The notes under the pieces were generated by a model, which worked only from the letters and a program-made list of their open reading frames with translations, was not told the origin of the DNA and did no database searches. This document shows, piece by piece, positions 36,025 to 45,530 of a DNA stretch of 64,000 nucleotides (the stretch's first letter is position 1; every line of letters starts with the position of its first letter). The stretch is from Pedobacter ginsenosidimutans (GTDB lineage: Bacteria > Bacteroidota > Bacteroidia > Sphingobacteriales > Sphingobacteriaceae): assembly GCF_001442625.1 (NCBI RefSeq), contig NZ_LMZQ01000005.1, forward strand, positions 124,001 through 188,000. The letters run 5' to 3'. The translations under genes and the position numbers were made by a program.

Positions 36025-36437
36025 ACTGTATTTATCTGTTCTTCAATGAAAAACCCTGCATTTTTTGGTTTGCAAAGCGATGAAGAATTTGTAGAAATAA
36101 CCCTGATGATTGAAATAAAAATATTTTTAAATACGTTCTTCAGAATTATTATACAATAATAGATTTATTCTGTGAGGCTCGCAAAAGAAAATTTCCACAT
36201 GTAAACAGTGAGTCGTATAGGGTGATGGTTCATTGTCTTTTTGTCAATAGCCTGATAGGTCAATGGCTCATGGTCAATAGGCTTATGGGCTATCAACCAT
36301 TAGCGATCAAACTATGATCCATTTTTCCACATCTGCAGAAACTGATTACACCAAATTCAATAGCCCTCATTCAATCATTCTCTCACTCAATCATTCAAAT
36401 TTCCCTATCTTCAACCCAATATTCATAATTCTATTTA
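36025..36437. other. Gene-free interval of about 410 bases
   Basis: No gene was recognised. Around 36225-36300 there are short degenerate direct repeats of GGTCAATGG/GTCAATAGGC type in both orientations. A 75-codon open frame at 36314 overlaps the permease start in another frame and looks accidental. Confidence 0.5.
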
Positions 36438-37775
36438 ATGCAACAAAAGAAGCAACTTTCGCTATTCGATTTATCCATGATTGTGGTGAGTTTAGTTATT
36501 GGCATGGGCGTTTTCCGTACTCCTGTAAACGTAGCAGCTAAGGCACAAATTCCCGAACTGTTTTATTTGGCCTGGTTTATTGGTGGTTTTGTAGCCTTTT
36601 GTGGTGCGTTAACTTATGCCGAAATTGGTTCCCGCTTTCCGGTAACAGGAGGATACTATAAAATATTTTCAGCAGCCTATCACCCATCCATTGCTTTTGC
36701 CATTAACTGTATTGTGATTATTTCGAGTGCGGCATCTGTAGCAGCTATTTCGATTATTGGGGCAGAATACCTGAGTAAAATTATTTTACCTGTTGATAAA
36801 CAGAATGAAACCTATCGGGTAGCCATAGCCATTACTACCATTTTGGTATTTTATTTTATTAATCTACTAGGCTTACGAGCAAGTTCTAAAACACAGAATG
36901 TATTAACGGTAATTAAAATCGGAATGATTTTAACACTCATCTGCGCTGTATTTTTCGGCGGACAAACACAAACCGTTACTCCAATTTTTAAAACAGCAAC
37001 TAGTGCTTTACCAACCTGGTCTGATTATGGGAAAGCACTAGGTTTATGTTTAATTGCGGTTTCTTTTTCTTATGCAGGTTATGCGCAAACCATCAACTTT
37101 GGTGGCGAAGTTAAAGAAGCCAAAAAAGTAATTCCACGTTCAATTATTATCGGTTTAACCATTATTGTAATTCTTTATTTAGCCATCAACTATGTGTATG
37201 TAAAGGTGATCGGTTTTGAAGAATTAAAATCGGCAGAAAGCATAGCCGCTATATTGGCTTCGAAGATATTTGGCCCTGCCGGATTTAATGCACTTTCTGT
37301 AATTATCTTTTTCTCGGTAATGGGTTATGTAAACGTAAACCTGCTGAGCAACCCAAGGGCGATGTTTGCCATGGGCGAAGAAGGTGCGCTACCAAAAATA
37401 TTTAGCAGGATGAACAAAAAAACAGAGGTTATTACCATTAGTTTAACGGTTTTTACATTAATTGCTGTGGTAATTATTTTTTATGCCAAAACCTTCGACA
37501 AGATTTTAAACTATACTATTTTCTTAGAAAGCATTAGTATGGCCAGTTCGGCAGCAACGATTTTCATCCTTAGAAAAAGAACGGCAAATCTTGATAAAAA
37601 AACCATCTATACTGTTCCTTTATATCCTATATTGCCTATCATATTTATTGCCGCTTATACTTTTGTTGCCTTTAGCATTTACGCTGATGATCAAAATGCG
37701 GCATTGAACGGATTATTTATTTTTGTAGGCTTTCTGGTAATCTATTTTGTGAGCAGGTGGTTTAATAAAAAATAG
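36438..37775 (+). CDS. APC-family amino acid permease
   Basis: This is an inner-membrane secondary transporter of 445 residues with about twelve helices. The start LFDLSMIVVSLVIGMGVFRTP and the segment LTYAEIGSRFPVTGGYYKIF are typical of the amino acid/polyamine/organocation superfamily, as is the SFSYAGYAQTINFGGEVKEA helix. The amino acid carried cannot be told. The next transporter begins 69 bases later with a dispersed hairpin in between. Confidence 0.88.
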   Translation: MQQKKQLSLFDLSMIVVSLVIGMGVFRTPVNVAAKAQIPELFYLAWFIGGFVAFCGALTYAEIGSRFPVTGGYYKIFSAAYHPSIAFAINCIVIISSAASVAAISIIGAEYLSKIILPVDKQNETYRVAIAITTILVFYFINLLGLRASSKTQNVLTVIKIGMILTLICAVFFGGQTQTVTPIFKTATSALPTWSDYGKALGLCLIAVSFSYAGYAQTINFGGEVKEAKKVIPRSIIIGLTIIVILYLAINYVYVKVIGFEELKSAESIAAILASKIFGPAGFNALSVIIFFSVMGYVNVNLLSNPRAMFAMGEEGALPKIFSRMNKKTEVITISLTVFTLIAVVIIFYAKTFDKILNYTIFLESISMASSAATIFILRKRTANLDKKTIYTVPLYPILPIIFIAAYTFVAFSIYADDQNAALNGLFIFVGFLVIYFVSRWFNKK

Positions 37776-37789
37776 CAAACTGGGTATTC

Positions 37790-37822
37790 AAACCTCACAA
37801 GTTTTTGAAACCTGTGAGGTTT
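37790..37822. repeat. Hairpin AAACCTCACA/TGTGAGGTTT
   Basis: A 10-bp perfect stem with a GTTT/AAAC inner stem after one mismatch sits between the two transporter genes. There is no T-run. It could weaken read-through from the permease gene, which is inference. Confidence 0.65.
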
Positions 37823-37844
37823 AGAAACAACTTTAAAAATTTTA

Positions 37845-39179
37845 ATGAACAAAACACTCTCTTTAAAACAAGAAATTGCTTATGCTGCAGGTATGATTGG
37901 TTGGAGCACGATGACAAATATTATCATCGTAATGCTTCCCTTTTTCTATTTGCCCCCAAGCAACGCTGGTTTACCTCCTTTGGTACCACAACTTGTTTTA
38001 TTGGGTGCGTTTAATATCCTTTCTATTATTGCCGCTTCAGGAAGATTGGTAGATGCCATTTACGATCCGTTTATTGCGTCTAAAAGCGATGCATGCACCA
38101 ATAAAAACGGTCGCAGGATGCCCTTTATGAAATGGGCAATTGTTCCTGCTATGCTTTTTTGCGGACTGGTTTTCTACCCAATACAAAAGACTGAGAGCCT
38201 GCATAATGCCTGGTGGTTAACCATAACACTTTGTTTATTTTTTGTATCGGTTACTACCTATATTATTCCTTATAACGCGCTGCTGGCCGAAGTAACCAAT
38301 ACACCAAGGCAAAAAGTTAAGTTGTCCAGCTATCAACAGGTAGGTTTTGTAATCGGAATCATTTTATCGGCCTGTACCAACAACTTTGCCGATCTGGTTG
38401 AGGCTCATTTTCATGTAGCCAACCGCAGCGAGGCCATTCAGATTGCCATTTGGGGCTTGTGTATCTTATCCGGACTAGTGATGTTATTGCCGATTTTTTT
38501 CATCAACGAAAAAGAATTCTCGGTGGCGAAACCTACCCATGTGCCTTTATGGCCAGCAATTAAAAGCACTTTTAAAAACAGCAATTTTAAATATTACCTG
38601 ATATCTGATTTCGCTTTTTATACGGCCCTGAGTATTATTTCAAGTGGTTTATTGTTTTTCTGTACCGTTTTATTGGGCCTGCCAGAATCGGAAGGTGGAA
38701 AATTTATGGCTGCCATGGTTTTTGCTTCCTTGCTATTTTACCCGCTGGTTAATTTTGGTTCGGCTAAAATCGGCAAAAAACCTTTTGTATTACTTGCCTT
38801 TGGCGTGTTGTGCTTAATCTTCGTCACCATTTTCTTTTTAGGCAAATTACCATTTGGTCCACATACACAGATTTACATTTTGGTATTATCCGCATCGTTT
38901 CCCTTAGCGGCACTTGGCATTTTACCGACGGCTATTTTGGCCGACATTGCCCAAAGAGATACCTTAGCAACAGGCGAAAACCACGAAGGCATGTTCTTCG
39001 CAGTAAAATACCTTTTTGTAAAACTCGGACAAACCTTAGGCATAGCCATTTTCGCCATGCTTACCATTTACGGCAAGGATCCAGGAAACGATTTCGGATT
39101 ACGATTGAACGGAATTGTAGGTTTCGGGCTTTGTTTAATTGCCCTATTATTTTTTAGCAGGTTTAAAGAGGAGAAATAG
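37845..39179 (+). CDS. MFS transporter of the glycoside-pentoside-hexuronide (GPH) type
   Basis: The 444-residue membrane protein has about twelve helices. The region DAIYDPFIASKSDACTNKNG with RRMPFMKWA after helix 2 is the GPH/MelB-type signature (D..D....S...R..GRR.P). YIIPYNALLAEVTNT and a matching second-half repeat support it. Such proteins carry sugars or glycosides with sodium or protons. The substrate is unknown; no sugar-degrading enzyme lies next to it. Confidence 0.88.
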   Translation: MNKTLSLKQEIAYAAGMIGWSTMTNIIIVMLPFFYLPPSNAGLPPLVPQLVLLGAFNILSIIAASGRLVDAIYDPFIASKSDACTNKNGRRMPFMKWAIVPAMLFCGLVFYPIQKTESLHNAWWLTITLCLFFVSVTTYIIPYNALLAEVTNTPRQKVKLSSYQQVGFVIGIILSACTNNFADLVEAHFHVANRSEAIQIAIWGLCILSGLVMLLPIFFINEKEFSVAKPTHVPLWPAIKSTFKNSNFKYYLISDFAFYTALSIISSGLLFFCTVLLGLPESEGGKFMAAMVFASLLFYPLVNFGSAKIGKKPFVLLAFGVLCLIFVTIFFLGKLPFGPHTQIYILVLSASFPLAALGILPTAILADIAQRDTLATGENHEGMFFAVKYLFVKLGQTLGIAIFAMLTIYGKDPGNDFGLRLNGIVGFGLCLIALLFFSRFKEEK

Positions 39180-39225
39180 TTTGACGTTGAGCGTTTTAAG
39201 TTGGAGTCTACACAATCTAATAAAT

Positions 39226-39849
39226 ATGAACGAATCACTTGTACAAAAAGACTTAAGGTTTAGGTACAAATCATTTTTAATTACCGAAAAAGGACTTCAG
39301 GTTAAACATAAAAGCCTGCTCCGTTCAGGAGAGTACCTGTTGGCCTACGAGAATGTTGGTACAAGAATCTATAAAGATAACAGGGGAATTTATGGACTGC
39401 TATTTTCATCAACTTTATTGGGCTTGGTATCGGTATTATTGTACTTGTTAAGAAATGATGGGGAAGGCGTTGATAGCTCGGTGTACTTCTTCTATTTCGG
39501 AATATCGATTATACTGTTGATCTTGTTTTTAATCACCTATAAACGGAATTTTTATCTGGTAAAACATGGAAATGTTGATGCTATTGAATTTTTACAAAAC
39601 AAACCATCACAAGCGGAAGTCAATACCTTTATTGATGTTTTAAAAGCAACAAGAAATACATTTTTGCTCAATAAATATGGCCAGATAAATTTTGGCTTTA
39701 CCCGCGAAGAAAACTATAAAAACTTAGTGTGGTTAGCCAATAATGAAGTAATCGACAATGTAGAATTTAACAATATGGTGAATAAGCTAAATCTACAAAT
39801 GCAACAGCAGAATCCGCACAAAATGAACTTTGATTTTAGCTTAAATTAA
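39226..39849 (+). CDS. Small membrane protein of unknown function
   Basis: The chosen ATG gives MNESLVQKDLRFRYKSFLIT and 207 residues; the frame is open further up, but that part reads from the preceding gene's tail. Two hydrophobic segments near residues 55-110 (GLLFSSTLLGLVSVLLYLL, FFYFGISIILLILFLITYKR) sit between polar regions. The C-terminal 90 residues are soluble and predicted helical. I recognise no family. It follows the MFS gene by about 45 bases on the same strand. Confidence 0.75.
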   Translation: MNESLVQKDLRFRYKSFLITEKGLQVKHKSLLRSGEYLLAYENVGTRIYKDNRGIYGLLFSSTLLGLVSVLLYLLRNDGEGVDSSVYFFYFGISIILLILFLITYKRNFYLVKHGNVDAIEFLQNKPSQAEVNTFIDVLKATRNTFLLNKYGQINFGFTREENYKNLVWLANNEVIDNVEFNNMVNKLNLQMQQQNPHKMNFDFSLN

Positions 39850-39891
39850 AGCCAATTATCATTAAAGCCTACAACCGGTTATCTAATTAAG

Positions 39892-39941
39892 CAAAAATAC
39901 ATGAACGGAGGTAATATTAGCTACTACCATTCCGCTCATGT
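39892..39941 (-). terminator. Probable terminator of the susCD operon
   Basis: On the minus strand a long imperfect hairpin with outer stem ACATGAGCGGA/TCCGTTCATGT ends in TATTTTTG, 15 bases after the SusD stop. It could also serve the convergent membrane protein gene. Confidence 0.6.
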
Positions 39942-39955
39942 GTCTTATTTACAAC

Positions 39956-41668
39956 CTAATATCCCGGACTTTGTTTTAATGCCCCTTTACTCCTATCAAT
40001 CTGATCCTGAGGTAAAGGGAAATAATCATCCCTGGCTTCAATGGTAATACCTTTTAGATAATTAAAGTACCCACCTTCAAAAGAAAAATAGCTCTCAAGG
40101 GTTTGTTTGGCTATGCCCCAACGCACAAGGTCGAAAAACCGGTGGCCTTCCATTGCCAATTCCAATCTGCGTTCGAAACGCACCGCATTTCTGGCATAGG
40201 TATCATTTGGAAAGGACACATACTCACTAACCTTATAAGCTGCAGCAGGCACACCATTTATAGACCGGGGCGTTATTTTAGCTGCCCGGGCCCTAACGGC
40301 ATTAACCAGTATTAAAGCTCTGCCCAAATCACCTTTTTCCACCGCACATTCTGCCGCCATTAGATAAACATCACCTAAACGGATCAGGTTCACATTTAAT
40401 CCGGTTACGTTGGTATTACCAGGAGCGGTTCCGCTCGAAATCTGAGCAACATCAACGGTATTCTTAACCGCTAAAAAAGGACCGCCGTTACTGGCATCAC
40501 GAATCCATGTATCGCCTGGCATTAAACCCCAATCACGATATGGAACACCGCGTCTTCCTATTGTCGATTCAATTCTTGGATCTAAAGGTAAGGTCTTATC
40601 TACAGCATAATTTGTTTTATCGGTTCCGATTAATCCATAATCAGATTTATAAGGATTGGTACGGTAGCTGCCGTCCAGTAGTGGTAAACCTACAGCACTT
40701 ACCTTAAATGAGTTGGCCAAATCTATAGTTGGCTGAAAGAAACCACAACAGTTAATCGGCGCATTACCATACGGAAAGTTAAGCATATCGCCTACATTGC
40801 CATTATCACCTCCGGTGCCATCTGTTCCAACGGAATGCTGAACAGACATAATGGTTTCTGGTCCATCTTCTTTGGTGATATCAAAGTTATCTGAATACGG
40901 CATATCAATGAGAGATGGTTTTGCCAAAATTACGGCATTTAACAAATCGTAGGCTTCAGGATATTTCTTTTGATATAAAAATACCTTGCCAAGATAAGCC
41001 TGAGCAGCATATTTATCTACCCTACCTTTTTGATTTTTTGGTTTGGTTGTGCCTAAATTGGCAACGGCAAACTGAAGATCTTCTACAATATTTGGATAAA
41101 TATCTTTATCATTCGGAACAAAAGTGCCGCTTGTGGCCTCTGTAATGTATGGCACCACTTTAAATATCCGCACCAGAAAGAAATAATAGTGTGCCCGAAG
41201 CAACCTGGTTTCACCCTGAATTTCCTTTGCACGGGCATCGCTAAATTTTGCGGTACCTTTTCCCGCCTGCAGGTTCGCCAAAATTTTAAGGGTATTGTTA
41301 CAACGCTGTATCCCTTCAAAACACCTGTCCCAGATATTAGATAAATTGTCGTTTGTACTGGTTGGCGCATGCTGTTCTATCGCATTCATTGGTGGCTGAT
41401 CGCCAATTTCGCTCCCTTTGTGCGCATTATCAGAAGCCACCTCGCCAAATAACCATTGGCTGGGTGCTGCGCCATAATTGCCATAGGTTCCATTTACATT
41501 GCCATTGAGTAAACCATAGGCCCCTACCAGCAAACCTTCCACCCCATCTTGCGTAGTAAGCTGGTCTTCTGTTAATTCGCCTTGTGGCTGAAGCGTTAAA
41601 AATTCCTTTTTGCAGGAAAACGTACTGCAAATCAATAAGGAAAGAAGGATATATTTTATATGTTTCAT
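39956..41668 (-). CDS. SusD/RagB-family nutrient-binding lipoprotein
   Basis: This is the surface lid lipoprotein of a SusCD uptake pair. The 570-residue protein starts with a lipoprotein signal (LLICSTFSC, Cys19) and KKEFLTLQPQGELTEDQL. It shows the helical TPR-like scaffold text LRAHYYFFLVRIF, AAQAYLGKVFLYQKKYPEAY and LILVNAVRARA, and the C-terminal FERRLELAMEGHRFFDLVRW, all hallmarks of RagB/SusD. It follows SusC by 15 bases. The ligand, probably a glycan or peptide, cannot be inferred because no hydrolase or regulator is adjacent. Confidence 0.95.
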   Translation of the reverse strand: MKHIKYILLSLLICSTFSCKKEFLTLQPQGELTEDQLTTQDGVEGLLVGAYGLLNGNVNGTYGNYGAAPSQWLFGEVASDNAHKGSEIGDQPPMNAIEQHAPTSTNDNLSNIWDRCFEGIQRCNNTLKILANLQAGKGTAKFSDARAKEIQGETRLLRAHYYFFLVRIFKVVPYITEATSGTFVPNDKDIYPNIVEDLQFAVANLGTTKPKNQKGRVDKYAAQAYLGKVFLYQKKYPEAYDLLNAVILAKPSLIDMPYSDNFDITKEDGPETIMSVQHSVGTDGTGGDNGNVGDMLNFPYGNAPINCCGFFQPTIDLANSFKVSAVGLPLLDGSYRTNPYKSDYGLIGTDKTNYAVDKTLPLDPRIESTIGRRGVPYRDWGLMPGDTWIRDASNGGPFLAVKNTVDVAQISSGTAPGNTNVTGLNVNLIRLGDVYLMAAECAVEKGDLGRALILVNAVRARAAKITPRSINGVPAAAYKVSEYVSFPNDTYARNAVRFERRLELAMEGHRFFDLVRWGIAKQTLESYFSFEGGYFNYLKGITIEARDDYFPLPQDQIDRSKGALKQSPGY

Positions 41669-41683
41669 TTTGATATCTTTTAA

Positions 41684-44600
41684 TTAAAATCCAACATTAA
41701 TACCGATTAAAAACTGACGTGGCGAAGGATAAACGCCCTTATCAACTCCAAGTGCCGAAAAAGTATCAGCAGGCGGACCTGCACTTCCTACGGAAGAAGC
41801 AGCATCCCTGGTTTGACTAACCTCAGGATCAAGACCAGTATAATTGGTAATGGTGAAAAGGTTAGTAGCACTTACATAAACTCTTATTCTGGTAATGCCA
41901 GATTTTGGTCCAAATGCTTTAGCCGTTGGAATTGAATAACCAATTTGTATATTCTTCAACCTTAAAAAGCTACCATCCTGAACATAATAACTTGAAGAAG
42001 CCAGTTCAACATCTGATGCACCCACATAAGCAGATGGAGTAAGGCTTGAAGAATTACCCGGACTCCAGGCATTTAACAATCTTGTACTTTTAGCACCTGC
42101 AAAAGATGGAAAATCTGTAAAATAACGGGTAGCTTCAAATAAATCATTGCCTTGAACACCATATAAGAAAGTGGAAATATCAAAGTTTTTATAAGATGCA
42201 TTTAAGTTTACGCCATAGGTAAAATCCGGATTTGGATTGCCAATAATGGTACGGTCCTTAGGATCAATTATGCCGTCGCCATTAATATCCTGGTAACGCA
42301 AACCGCCAACCCTTGCACCCGCATAAGATGGATTGTTTTGAATATCTGCAGCATTTTGATAGATTCCGGCAGTTTTGTAACCAAAGAAAGAGCCGAAAGG
42401 TGCACCCTCCTGCAACACACTGGTTTGCAAACTTCTGTAATTGCCATAAATCTGATTAAAAATACCAGGCGCCAACCTTACAATTTTATTGTTGTTTTTT
42501 GAAAAATTTAAACCAACATCAAATTTAAAAGGACGCTCTGCTTCTCTTCCATAGTGATAAGCAACATTAAACTCGACTCCTTTATTGCTCATATCGCCAA
42601 TATTAACATAAGGCGAGCTACCTAAACCAACTACACTCGAAGGTAAAGGCAAATTATAAAGCATATCGGAGGTTTTTTTGTTGTACCAGTCTAATGATCC
42701 ATCTATGGCTCCCCCTAACAAAGTAAAATCAAGACCAATGTTTAAAGCTTTTAACGATTCCCATTTTACATCGGGATTTTGATAAGCATTTTGCCATACA
42801 CCAGTAGTAAGGCCATTACCACCACCAACAGCATAAGCAGAGTTAACAATAGAACTTTGGTACCTGTTGATGTATTGGTATGGAGGTATCCGCTGGTTAC
42901 CGGTTTGTCCATATCCAACACGCAGTTTTAAATCGCTTATCCATTTAACACTTTTCATAAACTCCTCTTCTGATAACCTCCATGCTGCACTTGCTGCCGG
43001 ATAATAACCATACTTGTTTGCAGGACCGAAGTTAGAAGAACCGTCGCGGCGGATGGTAACGCTGGCCAGATAACGATCATGATAAGAATAATCTGCTTTG
43101 GCAAACAACGAGAAAAGGGAGCCTATTGATCCATAACTTGAATTGCTGATGTTAGATGAACCCGTATTGAGGTAATAATAATCCTGACTGCCTAAAATAA
43201 AAAAGCCATTTCTTCCGGCATTTAATTGTCTTGATCGCGACCTAATAGCCTCAGTACCCACCAACACATTTACCCTATGCTTTTCATTAAATACTTTGCT
43301 GTAATTTAAGGTGTTGGTCCAGGTCCATTCGGTGTTGTATCCCTGATATTCGTTCAGGTTATTCGAATTATTACCTTCAGAAAATTCCAGGTTTGGATAA
43401 CGCATTGATAAACCATTAAAGTTTTCGTAACGCAAACCGAAATTGGTTTTTAATACCAATCCCGGAATGATATCGCCCTCGGCATAAACATTTCCAAAGA
43501 AGAAATTACTCTTATTTTTATTGTCTTTTGCACGGTAAAGAAAAGCTACAGGGTTTTCAGCGTTTCCCAGCTGGCTTCCGCGGCTACCGGCAAAATTCCC
43601 GGCAATGTCGTAAACCGGAATAATGGTAGGGATCCGGTATGCCCAGCCCAAGGCGCTACCCTGATCCTGATAATCACCCGAAACATTCGGGTTTACACCC
43701 AAACCAAAGCCTTCTGAATAGCTATACTGTGCATTCTCGCCAAAGCGCACCCTTTTATTAAATGCCGAAATATTGGTGTTCGACCTAAAATTAAACCGTT
43801 TAAATCCGGTGTATTTAATGGTTCCCTTCTGATCCAGATAACCACCAGAGAAAGTGTATGTTGCATTTTCTCCACCTCCGGTAGCACTAAGCTGATAATT
43901 TTGAACAGGTGCGACTTCCGTAATTTCATCAAACCAGTTGGTACCTGCTTTATTTGCTTTTGTAATCTGATAAAAAAGATCAGGATCACGGCTATAGTTA
44001 TACTTAGATGGATCTGCATCTGAGGCAGTAACATCCTGTCCAAGTTTTAAACCTGCCACTAAATATTCAGGTAATACAGGTGTTGAACCACTACCATAAT
44101 TTTTCCCTGCTGCAACTGGCAGTCCCGCATTGGCATAACCATCAAATATATACTGGGCATATTGTTGAGGATTCATCATTTCAGGAAAACTGTTTTTTCT
44201 GGGAACCTGTGTGCCATAGTAAGAATCAAGCGTAATTTTTGGTGTTCCGGCTATCCCTTTTTTTGTGGTAATAATCACCACGCCATTATTTGCCCTTGAA
44301 CCATAAATAGAAGCCGAAGAAGCATCTTTCAATACCTGCATGCTTTCGATATCGTTTTGGTTAAGCCATGATAATTTACCTTCAAAAGGAACCCCATCAA
44401 TAACATAAAGTGGTTCGTTATTATTAATGGTACTAATTCCCCTGATTCTGATCTGTGGTGTCGAGCCTGGCGCACCATCATTTATAATCTGTACCCCCGT
44501 GGCTTTCCCCTGTAAAGCTTCTACAGCACTCGCAGCCGGCTGGGCTTTTAACAGTTCCATGCTCACTACTGCAACGGCACCGGTTAAATCTTTTTTCCGT

Positions 44601-44953
44601 TGAGAAGAATAACCCGTTACAATCACATCGGTTAAATTGTTATTCTCGGCCTGTAAAATAACAGTAATATTGGTTTGTTTGCCTACAGCAACTTCTTTGT
44701 TGCCGTAACCAACAAAAGAAATAACCAAAACGTCGGTAGGCTTTACACTTAAAGAGAATATTCCGTTAGCATCTGTAGTAGTACCTCCGGCGCCATTTTT
44801 AATTTTAATTGTAGCGCCAATAACAGGTAATTTGTCATCACTGGCAATAACTTTACCAGTGATTTTTGATTGGGCCATTGCGCCAAGGGCAAATAACATA
44901 CCCAAACACAAGAGAAGAAAACTCCTCTTGATACAAGATAGATTTTGTTTCAT
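41684..44953 (-). CDS. SusC/RagA-family TonB-linked outer-membrane protein
   Basis: This TonB-dependent channel takes up the ligand captured by SusD. The 1089-residue protein has a signal peptide (LLLCLGMLFALGAMAQ), a carboxypeptidase-D-like domain (ITGKVIASDDKLPVIGATIK), a TonB-box/SusC motif TDVIVTGYSSQRKKDLTGAV, the plug with LQGKATGVQI, IRIRGISTINNNEPLYVIDG and SIYGSRANNGVVIITTKKG, then a 22-strand-type barrel ending FLIGINVGF. It is the first gene of the operon with SusD. No anti-sigma/ECF sigma pair is adjacent, and there is no long N-terminal extension for sigma signalling. Confidence 0.95.
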   Translation of the reverse strand: MKQNLSCIKRSFLLLCLGMLFALGAMAQSKITGKVIASDDKLPVIGATIKIKNGAGGTTTDANGIFSLSVKPTDVLVISFVGYGNKEVAVGKQTNITVILQAENNNLTDVIVTGYSSQRKKDLTGAVAVVSMELLKAQPAASAVEALQGKATGVQIINDGAPGSTPQIRIRGISTINNNEPLYVIDGVPFEGKLSWLNQNDIESMQVLKDASSASIYGSRANNGVVIITTKKGIAGTPKITLDSYYGTQVPRKNSFPEMMNPQQYAQYIFDGYANAGLPVAAGKNYGSGSTPVLPEYLVAGLKLGQDVTASDADPSKYNYSRDPDLFYQITKANKAGTNWFDEITEVAPVQNYQLSATGGGENATYTFSGGYLDQKGTIKYTGFKRFNFRSNTNISAFNKRVRFGENAQYSYSEGFGLGVNPNVSGDYQDQGSALGWAYRIPTIIPVYDIAGNFAGSRGSQLGNAENPVAFLYRAKDNKNKSNFFFGNVYAEGDIIPGLVLKTNFGLRYENFNGLSMRYPNLEFSEGNNSNNLNEYQGYNTEWTWTNTLNYSKVFNEKHRVNVLVGTEAIRSRSRQLNAGRNGFFILGSQDYYYLNTGSSNISNSSYGSIGSLFSLFAKADYSYHDRYLASVTIRRDGSSNFGPANKYGYYPAASAAWRLSEEEFMKSVKWISDLKLRVGYGQTGNQRIPPYQYINRYQSSIVNSAYAVGGGNGLTTGVWQNAYQNPDVKWESLKALNIGLDFTLLGGAIDGSLDWYNKKTSDMLYNLPLPSSVVGLGSSPYVNIGDMSNKGVEFNVAYHYGREAERPFKFDVGLNFSKNNNKIVRLAPGIFNQIYGNYRSLQTSVLQEGAPFGSFFGYKTAGIYQNAADIQNNPSYAGARVGGLRYQDINGDGIIDPKDRTIIGNPNPDFTYGVNLNASYKNFDISTFLYGVQGNDLFEATRYFTDFPSFAGAKSTRLLNAWSPGNSSSLTPSAYVGASDVELASSSYYVQDGSFLRLKNIQIGYSIPTAKAFGPKSGITRIRVYVSATNLFTITNYTGLDPEVSQTRDAASSVGSAGPPADTFSALGVDKGVYPSPRQFLIGINVGF

Positions 44954-45408
44954 AGGTTTATATTGATTAGGTGAAATAATGCGTACTCGTTCAGCTGGTA
45001 TGCTTCTAGATTAATAAGCTTAACAGCATCAGTTTATTACCATCAGTTACGACGACATATTTAAGTGGCTTAGTTTGCCAGATTGCGGCATACAAGAAGA
45101 ATGGACTTCTCCTTTCAATAGGTAGATTTTTTCTCATAAGTAGGTGGTTAGATAGGCTTGCTAGGTATTATTTATTTATGATTTACATAGTGACATTTTT
45201 TTAGTAAACAATGTATTAGTGTAAAAAGTACACTTCAATAAAAATAAATATACATATAAAAAATAATTATAATACAAAAAATACATTTACAAATAGACTA
45301 TTAAATACTAACTAAAAGGATTAATGCATTAGGGCAATAACAGATGTGTATAATAAATGACGATTAGAGGTTACATTTATCAAATAGTAAATTCTCATAC
45401 ATTTTTTG
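44954..45408. other. Divergent intergenic region between susC and the helicase gene
   Basis: This stretch of about 450 bases is very AT-rich from 45170 to 45390 and holds no gene. The promoter of susC should lie here, but no full TAnnTTTG was found on the minus strand. Confidence 0.5.
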
Positions 45409-45416
45409 TATCTTTG
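45409..45416 (+). promoter_or_regulatory. -7 promoter element of the helicase gene
   Basis: TATCTTTG is a perfect TAnnTTTG preceded by a T-run. It predicts a start near 45420 and an unusually long leader of about 110 bases. Confidence 0.65.
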
Positions 45417-45530
45417 CCGCCGAAGCAGGAATAAGGGCTTGCCATTCTGAATGGCATATTCTCTCCGCAAGTTAGTCCTTCAACAATTGATTGTTCTAGC
45501 TTCTTCGATAAATATTACACAGAAACATAC
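45417..45530 (+). promoter_or_regulatory. Structured 5' leader of the DEAD-box helicase mRNA
   Basis: Nested complementary segments are visible: CGAAGC (45421) with GCTTCTTCG (45499), AAGG-GCTTGC (45433) with GCAAGT-TAGT-CCTT (45467), and an inner hairpin GCCATT/AATGGC (45441-45455) that shares two bases with the middle stem and so competes with it. A temperature- or protein-responsive leader is possible, as some cold-induced helicases have long leaders. This is inference. Confidence 0.45.

Noticed and set aside
36223..36300. Possible small CRISPR-like or tandem repeat array
   Set aside because: The GTCAATGG-type units are degenerate, unevenly spaced and in both orientations; there are no constant repeats, spacers or cas genes.
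36314..36541. 75-codon open frame before and inside the APC permease start
   Set aside because: It overlaps the well-supported permease in another frame and lacks any signal or motif.
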